Shown: in pieces, positions 1 through 12,519 of the stretch
Numbering within the stretch: the stretch's first letter is position 1
How the letters are laid out: each line of letters begins with the position of its first letter
DNA from: Symsagittifera roscoffensis
Taxonomy: Eukaryota; Xenacoelomorpha; Acoela; Convolutidae
Assembly: GCF_963678635.1 (NCBI RefSeq)
Contig: NC_087067.1
Coordinates: forward strand, 43,933,829-43,997,828
Length of the DNA stretch: 64,000 nucleotides
Reading direction: 5' to 3'
Notes under the pieces: generated by a model
Told to the model about the DNA's origin: nothing
The model's input: the letters and a program-made list of their open reading frames with translations, nothing else
Databases searched by the model: none
Position numbers and translations under genes: made by a program

Positions 1-589
1 TGGGTTCTTTAATCAATTTGAAAACTTGCGAAACAAGTGAAAAAATCAGTGAAAATTTTTGGAAACAAAATAGAAAACAAACACAAAAAAATACCCAGGT
101 GCATATAAAGAGATAAAATTTCTTCGTTTAAGTCTGCCACATTGTATTTTCCTGTACTTCTAAATGAATATCAATTTAATGATGTAACAAAATTTTAATT
201 TCCGGTTTATCATTTAAGGGGGTTTCCGTTTTTCATCAACAAAACCACCCTGGATTTTCATCAATAAGAGCGAAAAAGCGAAAACATATATATCTAAGAA
301 CTTCAAAATCCTTTCGCTCCTTCGAAAAAAGTGCCGTAATAATTGTGGTTGCTGTGTTTTCTTTCTGCATACCTATCTCGACCTTATAACTGGCCGCTTT
401 TAACAAAATTTTCTATACCACCTTAAAAGTATCAAGATTCTAAGCATATATTCTCAAATTCTCCTGTGTTAATTTTTGCAAAATTATTGGGTCTTGAAAT
501 TGTCCATTTGGGACAGCTAAGGCGCAATATTTTTTGTACTATTAACGGGTAAACGATCATAACTTTACACATGCCCGGTTCAGAAAACG

Positions 590-1060
590 TTGAAAATTTG
601 AATTGAATTAATTTATTGTTCCAACCATGTGAAAAATGTTAAGGAATTTTGTATTTGGGTGCAATTGAGTTTTTTATTTTTGTTTTCCACAAAAAATCAG
701 GTACCGCAAACTATAATCGAAATGGGTCGATTTATATATCACATTAAAACCCTTTCACTGGTAATTCGAACGATATTAAAGTTTTAAACTTTTTTTCAGG
801 GTCGAGAAAAACCGTTTTTTCTTTGGAAGTTTTTTGTCTAATTTCGAGCTAATAAGGTGAGCATGCAAGCTTACAAAAGCTTATTTGAGCTTAATCTAAG
901 CCGTGAAAACTTAGTTTCACTCAAGTATTTATTTACTAGAGTAAAATAAGTTTTTGGAGTTTTTAGCGCCATTTTGGGAATCAAAAACTGCAGAAACTTT
1001 CTGCAAAAAGATTAGAAAACTTTTTTGAAATAATTTATAACGTTTTTTTTGTTTTTCTAG
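590..1060 (-). repeat. Dispersed repeat R1
   Basis: Reverse-orientation copy. It shares AAAAATCAGGTACCGCAAA, GGTCGAGAAAAACCG and TTTTTGGAGTTTTTAGCGCC with the copies at 28.5 kb (minus) and 52-53.7 kb (plus). Confidence 0.7.
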
Positions 1061-1139
1061 TCATTTTGCTACAAAATCTGTTTTCCAGCTAGCCTAGTTG
1101 ACTATGAGTGTCGAATAAGCCTAATTTCTATTTTTCGTT

Positions 1140-1395
1140 CAGATCCTTCGCTTCGCAAACATTAACGAGAGCAAGACAATAAGCAGCTCTATAAAATGCA
1201 ATAAGAAAAATTATAAATAAGCCTTGAATACGTAAAATACGTCTACGTCTGAGATTCCAACCTGCGACTAAGAGATTGAGGGTCTCACACACTAACCACT
1301 CGCCCACAGACGCATAATTGGAAGCAAACACTAGCCTCAAATAAATCAAAGAACAGATGCTATGCAATTTAAATGCTACATAGCGTGCGGGAAAA
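1140..1395 (-). repeat. SINE family R2, further copy
   Basis: Minus-strand A box GAGTGGTTAGTGTGTG and degraded B box GGTTGGAATC, with the R2 body (TAAGCAGCTCTATAAAATGC and GAACAGATGCTATGC on the plus strand). It lies inside repeat R5. Confidence 0.7.
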
Positions 1396-1909
1396 GATTT
1401 TCAAAAACAATCAGAAATTTATTTTTTTGAAAGTTTATTCTTTTGAGTTTTTTTAAAGTTATTAAAAAGATGTTATCGCAAAGTACTTCATAAACGTTAA
1501 AAAGCTTTTCCCTGATACGAGCAGTCTGGTTTAGTTTTTGAAATCACTTTTCAGGTAATACGAAATTGAGAGCATTTTCAGCAAATCAAACAAACTGCCG
1601 ACAACAGGATCAGAATCTTACTTTGACCAACATTATAACTAGAATTCTTTGTGCTTCAATAAAAAAACGTCAAAGTTAAAAAATTATTATGTTTAAAAGG
1701 ACGACAAAGCGCAAAATTAGATCAAAATGGGGCGAAATTAGAAATGCGAGATTATACCGAAATAAAGAGAGGAGAATGCTTGAACTATTATCATCTCATT
1801 GTCGCCTTGTTTTTAATCTTTTAGTGCGAAATCGCACCCTCTATACCATGATACATGCAATCTTAGTACAAGTTAAAAACCTTGTGCCTCAAAACTCAAA
1901 TGAACCAAC

Positions 1910-2373
1910 CTTTATGTTAGGAAACGTCCCTTGTCCGTGAATCTCAATATCCGAGTTCATCAAATTGTCCAGTTTTGAGAACTGCTCAAACGTCAGAACT
2001 TTGTAACTGGACGAGTAACTCTTGCTTCCGCTCGGGTTCTGACTCGACACAGATGCATTTCCACCTGCGACGACCGAAGCGGGAACAGTAAAACCCGCAG
2101 ACTGCATTTCTATAGCTGTCGGGTGCACTTTTCCGATGTTACTACTATTATTTTGTGAGTTGGAACAGTTTCTCTGTTTATTTTTCTGTTGTTTACTCGA
2201 TTGTTGTTGATGTTGTTTTCTTTTCGTTTGTTGATCTTTGTCCTCGTTGGTTGTGATTTTGTTGGCGCTGTGGCGTCGTTGTGCGTTGCTCCTCCGTCTG
2301 TGAGTATTCGCAGCACTTGTCGGGCACAGCCGAGGCGACGGTGTTTTGCTCGACAAATCAACTGTTATTGTTT
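1910..2373 (-). CDS. TENT5: TENT5/FAM46-like non-canonical poly(A) polymerase, internal exon (N-terminal part)
   Basis: TENT5 proteins are nucleotidyltransferases that lengthen poly(A) tails of selected mRNAs. The end of this exon reads VLTFEQFSKLDNLM, then IEIHGQGTFPNIK, which lines up with the family signature (VL..EQ..L...L, then IHGRGNFPTL) just before the catalytic core. The exon opens after a long T-tract and CAG and ends at AAG/GTTGGT, a usable but weak donor; reading on gives only six more codons before a stop. It encodes 154 codons plus two leading bases. The first 120 or so residues are low-complexity (Ser, Asn, Gln, Arg, Lys) and look disordered. The two leading bases complete the G left by the exon ending at 6477. 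The catalytic GS and DxD motifs are not in the window and must lie beyond its left edge. Family recognition is from the motif, read by eye; exon limits are inferred. Confidence 0.77.
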
Positions 2374-2399
2374 CTGAAAAAAAAATCACATTTTAGTCC

Positions 2400-5139
2400 G
2401 GATCTACAAAAAGAGGATACCAAGGCATTTCAATGATGTTCATATATATCCAAAAAATATATGTAAAAAGCCAGAAATATATCACATTACAACTTAAGAT
2501 AATAGATCAGGTTGCTTAACAGCTTCAATGATTTTTTTGGTCCGGAGATATTACGGTCTAAACTCAATGTCGGATTTCAGCGAAAGGATTCGAAATACGT
2601 AAAATTTAGATTTACCTACCAATAATGAGAAATTAGCTAATCAAATCGACCACGTATAATTAAGTTTTGACCAGAATAAGTAAGAAACTGTTGCCAGACA
2701 ATGTAAAAAGCGTTGCGTCTGGGCTGTGTGAACAAATCTCTGTTGGAATGTCTGATTCTGAGAAACGCAAAGACCATCAAAATATATCTCAAAGTCTGTC
2801 TGTCTGCTTTTCTCCTGTGTATAAAAACTCTTTTTGGGGTTTTCTTGGTTGCTGTAAAATAAGAGTTTAGTAGAATAAGACAGACTCAAAATACAAAACA
2901 GAAATAGCAAAATTCGAATTTACACGAATTCCGCAAATGTTCACAAATATTGTTCAGATTTCAAGTGACGGAACGGAAGTTATTCGTAAGTTTTGTGCGT
3001 CCTTCCGGTGATAAAAAGTTCTCAATTTGGGCAAATTTGAATACTGCTCTAAGCTGGCCAAAATGCTATTCAAACATGTAGGTGTTTTATAGAGAATAGT
3101 TAGAGCTTTTCAAATTCGTCGTTTGGTAATTTGTAGATAGATGGTTTAGCGAACTCAAGCTAGCACGTTGGTCTTGTTGCGTATTAGCTCAAAATTGATT
3201 CAAATCGCATTTCTTATTCTTGGCACGATTCTTTCGAGCCTTCCAATTACCTTCTTGAGTTGAATTTATTAATAAATGTGACGTTTTAGTTACATTCTAA
3301 AAATAATCAGTCATTCTAAACTGAACACGAAACTTGCTCAAAATAGTATTTCAATTTTGCATGTAATTCTAAAAGCGAAACTCGAGCCATTTTGAACAAT
3401 ATTGGTAGATTACTGCGAGCGGTATTACCTTTGCCCTGATCAAAATATGGCACCATTACGATTATTATGAAAACCAAATTGATCGATAGTTTTATACTTT
3501 TCTCAGCTAGCTTGACTTAGAAGTCGAAAGATTAAGGTACATTTTTGAGCATTGACTTACTTATCAAATTTGGATTATAGTGACAGTTATTATAGATCAG
3601 AGATAGATTCCAAAGACACATATTGACTATATTATGCAATCCATTATGCAACCAACTAGCCTTCACAAACTAGAAATACACTCCTGAAATTGATGCTGAT
3701 TTTCGAACTAGACAAGTGATTCATAGTATGACTGATTGAATTCAACATGCTGCAGCAGAATCATGACCTTAAGGTATTACTGAAATCAGTTGCAAAACTG
3801 TCCCTGAGCTGAATACGTTTGGAAAATGAAAACTAGCTTCCAAATCTATGATAGTAAAAAACGAAGGTGAATATAAAAATAAAGTGAATCAAAAAAGGGT
3901 TCGAACCAGAAGCCTCTCCTTGATTAGCTCAAAACAAGAAGTGCTTATGTCGATTGGCACACTTTTGAGCACAGAAAGACTTACGTTGAGCACCGATTTG
4001 TCATGTTGTTTTGATTACTCGAAGAAAACTTAAAAAAACTTTCACTAAAACATAAAAAGAACTATAAATTTAGTTTTTTATTCAGATTTTTTCTAGATGT
4101 TTCTGTATCATCAGATGCAAAAACCTTTTTCAACACTCCTGGTTTCATAGTTTTAATCAATGTTATTTATATATTTTGACATAGCCAGCAGACTGTTGAA
4201 AAGGAGTCAATGAAAAACGAATTTCAAAAAATAGATGCCATTAAAACTAATTTAATTTCTAGAACAATTAATGATTGGCACTTTTTCAATAAAATTAACC
4301 CAGTTTGAGAAAACTGTATCACTAGATGATTTTTCATTCAGCTGTGAAATCTACAAATTAAATTCACTTTCAAAACTAGAAGTCGATGACGTTTTTCGTG
4401 ACATTTACACTCCTACTGCTCGATAATGGATTTTGCTCTCATTTTAACAAAGGAAATGAACTGAACTTGATAAGAAATCAAAAGTCAAATCACGAAAAAT
4501 TGAATTTGAGCCTGAACAAATTTAAAGATTTTTCCTGAAAAAGAAAACAAAATAAAACCATCGCGAATTATATACGAGCCTGAACTACATTCATCGAATC
4601 TTAATAAACTGGGCCTATCTGAGAAAACTGTAAATTCAAAATGTCACATCATTAAAAATGATCAGAAAAAGAGAAATTATAAAAGAGAAAAAACACTTGT
4701 TGCGCTTCCAGGAATATAATTAATTCTTTTATCTTTCAAAAAACGATTGTTTATTTGATCAAAAACTTCAATGAAATGTTTGAGATTCTTTGAACTCTCA
4801 ATTGAATATAACTACTACAGTTGAACTTCAATTGAATAAAACAACTACATCGTTTCGTACATGCTTTCATGTGGTTTTTTGGGAAAAGCACAACCAAATA
4901 TCAAACGTTGCCTTTTCCGATTATCCTCGATTGTCTTTCTTGACTCTGGTTTACCGAAACAAAAAGGACAATTTTTCTGAAGCATCACTAATTTTTGTTT
5001 AAAAAAGTGAAGATTGTTCACAATGGTTCTTCTTATTTTGTTTTCAATGCAGTCAAGTAAGTAACACTTGCGCTAATTTCTATCGAATTTCAAGACTTAC
5101 ACAGAGAGAAAGGCTTACGACCTAGTGCGACCTAAAAAA
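2400..5139. other. Intron of the TENT5-like model, left part
   Basis: Apart from the R6 copy at 4185-4640, I see AT-rich unique-looking sequence. GGGTTCGAACC at 3897-3908 is a bare B-box-like match without an A box at the right distance. Confidence 0.4.
4185..4640 (+). repeat. Dispersed repeat R6
   Basis: The ordered blocks AGGAGTCAATG, ATAAAATTAACCCAGTTTGA, AAAGGAAATGAACTGAAC and TTTTTCCTGAAAA recur at 16.45-16.92 kb and 48.47-48.86 kb in the same orientation. Confidence 0.6.
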
Positions 5140-5903
5140 TATGAGTCTAAGTTGTGATTATAGCAAAAGCGCCACCAACTAAATGAACATTTTCCTATTT
5201 CAATTAAGACTTTTCTGTGCGAGTCAAGTTAGAAAAAAAAGAGGTTCGTACTAATACACCAAGCTGGTCGCTAGAGAATTTAAAAATTTATACTAATACG
5301 AGCAGGACCGGTTGCTGTGCGGGTAGCACAGAACGTTTTGACAAAAATGAATGAATCTAAAAACGTTCCAAAATGAAAATATATATTTATATATATATTT
5401 CTTCTCCGAGTCTTCTGTTGTTTTTGCTCAGTCCAGGCGTTCGAAATAGGTGAATAACGGCAAGAAAGAGAGGTTATCACAGCTCAAATAACATTAATTT
5501 TGTAGTAGAATTAAATTGGAGACCAGCATTTCATCGTGTCATTTAAACTGAAAAAATGGTGAATGAGAATTTTTTCAGTTTGTTTGATTTCGATTCACGG
5601 TCATTAACACCTGACCCCTGAGAGCTTGCTTTGAGGTAGTCAAAATTGGTCGGAAAAAAAACAGGAGCTAACCCACAATTCTTTCTGACCACTTTCGATG
5701 ATGCGGTCGGAACAACAAGAATAGCCCGTTCCTTAGCAACAATCGCAGACTGTTTCGATCACAAAGATTGAAGTGATGAAATAAAAAAAGTAAGAAATTT
5801 ACTAAACATTAAACTTGTTTTTCATTTTTTTTGCTTAAACTTCTGATGTTTTATTTTTTTATTACACGGCAATTCCAATCCAAACGCAATTATAAACACT
5901 GAG

Positions 5904-6420
5904 GCGAAGTTGCACTTCACATACACTAGCACGAATATGACCGATAAGGCTACTGGGAAAAACTGAATGAGTAAAACTTTGGGTCTACAAAATTTCTGAA
6001 GCGACGCACGCCAATTATGGGTCTACATAATTGCTAAGTGATGCAACCTAATTATGACGCAGTAGCAGTACCAGTCAATTTGATAAAAAATGTATCAAAT
6101 AACATGCTTCAATTTATAGAGCGGACGCATTTTAACTAGTATAAGAAAAAGTTCATTTAAAACATCCGAGCTTGCCTAGGTTCGAACCCTCTTTTTTTGT
6201 TGCGGGTCTCCTTCCCTACCTCTACGCTACAGATCTATGATACTTTGAAGCTAAAGTGCTATTTCTAATATAATAGTCTGTGTTCATATCCTTAGCATTG
6301 GCTGTACTTAATAGCTGGTTAATGATCAAAATGAACTTTCAAAACGAACACATTTTTGTCGCAACAGTATTTGCGAATTAGGTTGCAAAAAAAGAGAGTT
6401 CATACTATATAATATTAAAC
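5904..6420 (-). repeat. Composite R2-related repeat with a different tRNA-like head
   Basis: It starts with the R2 hairpin relic GCGAAGTTGCACTTCAC, ends near TTTGCGAATTAGGTTGCAAA, and has a minus-strand A-box-like TAGCGTAGAGGTAGGG and a perfect B box GGGTTCGAACC at about 6180-6235. An interrupting A-run suggests a decayed tRNA-like unit. An R2 end fragment also lies at 5140-5290. Confidence 0.5.
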
Positions 6421-6476
6421 ATCAAACCCCCATTTAGACTACTCCCATTTGAGGAGACATTGGTATTATTACTTAC

Positions 6477-7449
6477 CATTTTCAGATATGCTTTCCCTGC
6501 TATCTGAATTATGCTCCGGGAGTCTCCTCATTTGTGACGCACTTGACCCTGATGACGTCACCCCGCTGGAATGGTACTGGTACTCCGGCTCGTGATCCTC
6601 ACAGTCAAAAAACTTCTCATTGTCACTACTTCCCTTCGAGTTCGCATCCGAATCTGAATTTTGATTATAACAAGTAATGCTTGGAATGTTATTACTGATA
6701 TTGTGTGCTAAGATAAATTTGGCCAAAACGTTTTTGGTCGGACTTGGGTTCGAACCCGTGCCTATCTGTTGAATGGATGAGACTCGGGGACTATCGTGAC
6801 TGTGCGAAAGTCGATTTTTGTTCTTCCTACGATTTTGCTCGCGTGAAAAAGAACTCCTGGCTGAATTTTGATCAGGAGTTGGAAGAAAACTGAACCGACT
6901 TTGCCTGTAACTCTGCAAAAACTCAGGGTCACAATCAAGGTCAACTGAAGCGTTATCGTTATTTGAAATCCCAGTTCCAGTAGAAGTCATGCTACTTCTT
7001 CTAGAACATTCGTCGTCTTCGTCATCGTCGTAATCATTCTCGATAGGAGTATCGATTGATTCCAGGTCACTTGGCGTGCCTTCAGTTCTGATTCGTTTTT
7101 CACACTCAATTTTATTGTCGGGTTTCAAGTTAGTTTCTGAGACAGAATCATTCGTTGCTTCTTCGGAGTCCGAGACTATTGACTCTTCGTTGCCTTTTAA
7201 GGCAGAATAAGATGAGTCAGAACTTCTCAATTTGAACCCAAAGATAGACTTGAAAGACGAGTCTTTCTTCCGCATTGGCCCGCTAGTCTTCGCATCTGTT
7301 GTTCGGACCTCGGCAGACGATGATTTGTTTCTCGGACCTTCCGTTCCCCTGTTTGTTTCATCCGATCCCTTATCTTCAGATGAATCGGCTTTCGACTCCT
7401 TAGAATCACTTTTGAAGTTTGAAAGCAAGTTGTCAATATACGATAACAT
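6477..7449 (-). CDS. Acidic, serine-rich upstream exon, probably the first coding exon of the TENT5-like gene
   Basis: A long open frame of 324 codons plus one base starts at ATG (MLSYIDNLLSNFKSDSKESK) and ends at a strong donor, G/GTAAGTAA. Its single trailing base fits the two leading bases of the exon at 1910-2373, giving a 4.1-kb intron. The product is rich in Ser, Asp, Glu and Asn, with an Asp/Glu run (DYDDDEDDE) near residue 135 and a short acidic aromatic motif EKFFDCEDHE near residue 275; no folded domain is evident. The frame stays open upstream to a possible acceptor TTTTCAG at about 7528, so this could instead be an internal exon starting at 7527. Most TENT5 proteins have a short N-terminus, so a tail this long would be unusual. 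The FFD-type motif also occurs in ORP proteins, so membership of the TENT5 gene rests on phase and adjacency only. Confidence 0.6.
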
Positions 7450-7529
7450 TTTGCGGGCTTCTTTATTCAAGACATGAAATTTGAGGGTAAAATGGTTTAA
7501 AATGCAAGCTTGATGGAAAATTTTGGTCT

Positions 7530-10500
7530 GAAAACTTGAGATTTATGAAAAATTCAAGGAATATTTATCAGTTAATTATGGAATATACCTACTTAATGGT
7601 AATTTCAAAAATATATTTATTCAAGCTTCGAATTTCTTGGTTGGATGGTTTGGTGACAGAGGGAACTTAAAAATAAATGAATAAAAGAGCGCTTCGCTTG
7701 TTTTAGAATAACAATATGAAGTTAGAAATACAGCAAGTGGTGTTACGACATGTAATACCAAATTTGAAGGAGCATGAACAAATATTGGATCAAATAAAAC
7801 TGATAGAATTTTAAAAAGTGGTGGTAAATGTAGGACAAATTGTGAATGGTAATGAAATATTGCGCTGTCAGCTTTATGCTTTTTGTAATAAAACCAAAGC
7901 TTTTTCTTTAATTAAGCAACAGATGCCGCCTTCTCTTGTTCTACTTTTCCTCAATTCACACTCTTCATTACTCTATTTTTAAGCGAATCTGAGCTTCAAG
8001 TCAAAAATGAGACCGGTATATTTTAGTTAATCGTAAAAATTCAGATTAATACAGGAGATTACAGTTTTGGTAGCTATTTTGGGATATTCTTAAAATATCA
8101 GTGGACGTCTTTAGAACTGTAAAATCGAACACAAATAGGCTGAAGACGAAACAATAGAACGATAGACGCTATTAAAAATCAAATTAGGATAATAATGTGT
8201 GTAAAATTGGTCAAAACTAAACAATTTTTTTTGGAGTCGGAATTTACTTCGCCTGTTAAATTAAAACAAAGAACTCTACTACTCAATGATAACTCGAAAA
8301 AATATTTTCAAATCTTGGATCAGAAATAGTAATGAAAACTCTTTGGAGCTGTAATGATTTTCCAAATGAAAGAATACGTAAATTTAATGTGTAAATTTTT
8401 TCTGTGACGTATTTTTGTAGCTTCAGTTTTTTCAAAGAAGCGATCTGAATGTAGTTTTGGGTAAATGGGCTTTTGAGCAATAAAAATTGGTAAGAAGAGG
8501 TAAGTAATGGTAAAGAGAGTTAACTTCCGCTTGTTCAGAATTAGAATGGAAAAAATAGACGTCGTTATCAGTAATTGTCGCTCGTTGTCCACAGTGTAAG
8601 GTTACGTAGGTAATTCCCTGTTTTGTAGACCTAAAACACAAGAAACTGAACTTAAATTGATTAAAAATACACTTTTCTAATTTGCACAATAAATAGAAGG
8701 GAAACTTACCGAAATAGATTATTGTTAAGAATTACAAGTAAGCAAAGCAGCAGCCCATTAAGCCAAGGAAATAGAAATGAAATTTAATTACAGTCGATAT
8801 TTTTAGCACAATTGCCTGTTGCCCAAAAAGGTAAAAATCTGCCTCTTAAATATTCTTAAAACAGGATATATTTAACCATATACATACCCATCTTGGCTGA
8901 TTAAAATGGCATTAAATAACTAGAGCATATTCTAAAAATAGAGAAACTTAGCCGCGACACAACGACTACAACATAAAGATAGAGATTAGTAATTGAGGCT
9001 AAAAATTGACGAAGGGACTTTGAATATGTTCATAAACAGCCGACGTCATCAGAAAAAAAAACGCGTGACTACCTTATGAAGAGAGAGGAAGTGCTTAGTG
9101 AAAATAGAAGCGAAGCACAAGACTTCATTACAGGAAAAGGGAAAGGGGAAGGACGAAGCTTTAGAAGGGCAAAAGCTTGAATGAAAATTTCAAACTGATT
9201 AATCAAAGCAGGAGCAAAAATTATAACAGGCGAAGAAATAAAACCTGAGGTGAACTTATCCAAAATACGACCACAAAAAGGATACTGCAACCCTCACTTG
9301 GTATGTTCTCCGAAAACAAGGAATTCTATCTGAACAAAAAATGAAACCAACCACAACTGACTTCTCATTTCGACTACCCGAAGGCTGAAATGTATTGCAT
9401 TTTTAACCATGGATGAAAAATAATGAGCACATCTACGGAAAAATTCAATTTAAATCAATGTGACGCCTAAATATTTGCTTGATTGACAGACCAGAAAAGA
9501 TACTCCGCAGTTAACGTACGCGACGAAAAACCAAATTATTAATCATTTTTTGTTTTACTTGGCATTAAATTCCACAACCTCAGCTGGGCTAGTTTATTGA
9601 AAATGCAATGCAATTCTTTTAGAATGTAATCAAAGTCGGAAATAAATCACATAGAAAATTCACCAAAATGAAACTCGAATTCTGAAACAATTCCCAGGAA
9701 TAGCGATGACAACAGTCGTAACTTGCCTCTTAGAAGATTGCACAAAAAATTGCCGTTGGTAGCGTTTAAAAAACGAATTTTGTCCAAGACTAGAGCTAGA
9801 GATTGACCATTTTATAGCTAGAAATTGTGCCGACCACAAATTAAACTTTACAATAACTAACTAGTAGGTCGGCTAAACTAATCTGTTGAATAGTCGTAAA
9901 ACTGAAACTTCCCGATGCGAAAATGAAAAAATATCCTTTTACCCGAAAATTTAAATACTTCCATCAAAAAAGTTAAACCACAGAAAAATTTCACTAAGGA
10001 AATGGTCGCAAGCCGATTCGAAAGCTCGACATTGAAAAAAACTGTGACAGTCGAAGCTTAGCTGGCTTTATCCAATTATTCATCAACTAACAATACAGAG
10101 AAAGCAAAGACAAAAGCCTTAAAACATTAGGCTACAAAAGCGAAGTTGCACTTCGCAAATCCGAGCAAAAAACAGAAACGAATCAAAAACAACAATACAA
10201 TTTTTTTTTTAATTTATGAATTTCAGACTTTTCTTTTCACTCTTGACTGTCCATTTTCAGCGCTTTTGGCCATTTTGAGAAATGAGTCTAAATGAGTTAT
10301 GTTTCAGTATTTAAGCAATCGCAACCCTTGGAGAAATTTCTTAAAAAATAGAATTTAATTACACAGTCGTAATCGCCAAGCACAAACAACCGACTGATCG
10401 TACAAGTGCTAATAAACCCTGAACGTTCTGACTGAACTGAAATGTCTATGAAACATATATTTTTAAATTGATCGAATTTTCAACAAATTGCAATTGCAGT

Positions 10501-12519
10501 TACAAATTCGCCATCAGGCTATATTAAATCATGAAATTAGCGTCCAGGTATGTATTAATAAGACCAAATAGCTCGCCTCATTTCAATTTGGAATAATTTT
10601 TTAGCCGGAGAACGTTGCTTACGCCGCGTTAATAGCAGAATGAATATCGCACGTTTATTGTCTCAAATTGGCAATGATGTTCAAATCCCAATAAACTCAA
10701 GAAAAAAATCACAGATAAAATCTATCTAAAATTTGAGCTCACGGCAAAATGTTATTACCTTTCAAATGATAAATAATCAATACAAAATAAGCTGGTTTAT
10801 AAGCCGAAATTTCTTTGAAAACTTGAAAAATCACACCGAGCACCAATATTTCATCCTTTTTTCCAAAGTCGTAACAAAAACAACAAAAAAGACCGAAAAC
10901 TTTCACCGAAAATACTTAACACCAGACTCCGCTTGTTTTACTTAAAGAAACTAGACAAAAGCAAAACAAAATCAAAAGTCAAATCGAGAGAAAAAAAAAT
11001 TTGAGCTTAAAATTAACTTAAACAATATGGACTTGCATTAAAAACGTGACGCCAATCGCTTTGACAAAAGAAGTAGAACTGGAGTAAGTATGTCTGACTT
11101 TTAATAGGAGCAGGATATCATGCTGTTTCACGAAATAGAAAAAAAACTGACCTCAAAAAATCTAGACCTTCAAACCAATTACTACTGAAACGCACATGTC
11201 TTCTGATCTTAGTCCCAAGCCTTCCCCTATCATAGCAAAAATTAGCGGTACAGCAAAACCATAGCAGTACAGGGAGTTGCAATACTAAACGGAGGCAAAA
11301 TTGCGTATCGAAGTTCAAATATTTTCAAACATAAACAAGAAAAGCTAGTTGCTGCGCAAGAAGCACAGAATTTTCAGGCCACAATGATTTAAGAAAAGAA
11401 ACCAATAACGGAGTAAATCAATGAAACTAATCTAAACTGAACAAAACAGGCTCGAAAAAGAAAAAATCTACAATGATATAAAAACCAGCATACGAAAAAC
11501 TCATCAGCAAGACTAAACACAGACCTTTGAAAAATGCTAACAAATCTTTGAAATAACTGATTTTAAGAAGCCCGGATTTTAAGACTCCTCAGCAACTAAT
11601 ATTTCTTTAGCTCTTTATTTCAATTTAGCTAAATATAAGATCAAAGACAACAGCCGTCGTGCAAGCTCGATAAAAAATTTCGACCGAGTAAAACCGTTCA
11701 AAACTAACAAAAACAATTTGATGTATTATTTAAAAAAAAATCCGCACGAATTCACTGTAATTTTATGGTAAATTGAGTGAATTAAACAAAATATGACGTT
11801 GTAATAAGCAAGAGGTGAAACGCAAATTATACTAACATTTCTAGTGCCATTGGAAATGAGGTGTTCAGTCTCTCGTGAATTTATATATTTAATTGAAACG
11901 GAAAATTATCTGGAAAGTTTTGTTAAATCATATGTCAAATTAAAACGGAAAAAATAGATCCGTTTTTTCTCGACACTGAAAAAGTGTTTTCGTTTTTTGA
12001 AATTTAAATCACGACTGGACAGGATTTTGCACATCGACACTCTACAAATGATCCTTATCTTATCTGATTTTGAGTCATAAAAAACCTTAGCGATAGTTCC
12101 TTCCACACTTTCAAAACTTCTTTTCACAAAACCACCTTTGAAACTTCAGCTTTTGTTTTTTTCGTACCAGAAAAAAATAGAGTAATTCAAAAAAGATTAG
12201 GTAAATTGAAACCCTCCAAAACATCCTTAACTTGACATACTGCAATTTTTCAAACTATTTCGAAAACCTCAGCAAACACGTTAGCTTTTTGTTCAGCTTT
12301 TGTAGATAAATCTTCAAGTACCTAAGTTGAAATTTTAACTCTGGTGTCATAATTTTTATAAAACAGCTTTAATTGATTTGATTTTTATAGTGTTTGAGAT
12401 TTTCTGTTGTTCATTAACAAGATTCTGGAGAACTAAATTCTTTGTCTATTTTTATATGAAGCTGAGTCAAGAAACTTAGAGACCAAAAAAAGTAGAAAAA
12501 AAAATAATTTATTCTTCAT
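7530..12519. other. AT-rich intergenic DNA
   Basis: No coding exon recognised. It holds a hairpin relic of R2 type at 10138-10160 (GCGAAGTTGCACTTCGC), an R1 terminal hairpin at 11344-11380 and the R1 fragment at 11900-12175; the rest shows nothing I can name. Confidence 0.4.
11900..12175 (+). repeat. Dispersed repeat R1, fragment
   Basis: TTTTCTCGACACTGAAAAAG followed by ATCACGACTGGACAGG and ATCTGATTTTGAGTC, in the order of the R1 consensus. An R1-type terminal hairpin also lies at 11344-11380. Confidence 0.5.

Larger units (their letters stand above)
250..1530 (+). repeat. Dispersed repeat R5, interrupted by R1 and an R2 SINE
   Basis: The left part (CCATTTGGGACAGCTAAGGC, ACTATTAACGGGTAAACG) and the right end (CCCTGATACGAGCAGTCTGG at about 1512) match the R5 units at 55.1-56.3 kb. 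Between them lie an R1 copy and a SINE, so both inserted later. Confidence 0.55.

Noticed and set aside
3897-3908. B-box GGGTTCGAACC as part of a tRNA or SINE
   Set aside because: No A box at a suitable distance on either strand.
1910-7527. Assignment of the 6477-7449 exon to the ORP-like gene on the basis of its FFD motif
   Set aside because: It lies more than 40 kb and one whole gene away from the ORP-like exons and is phase-matched to the TENT5 exon next to it.
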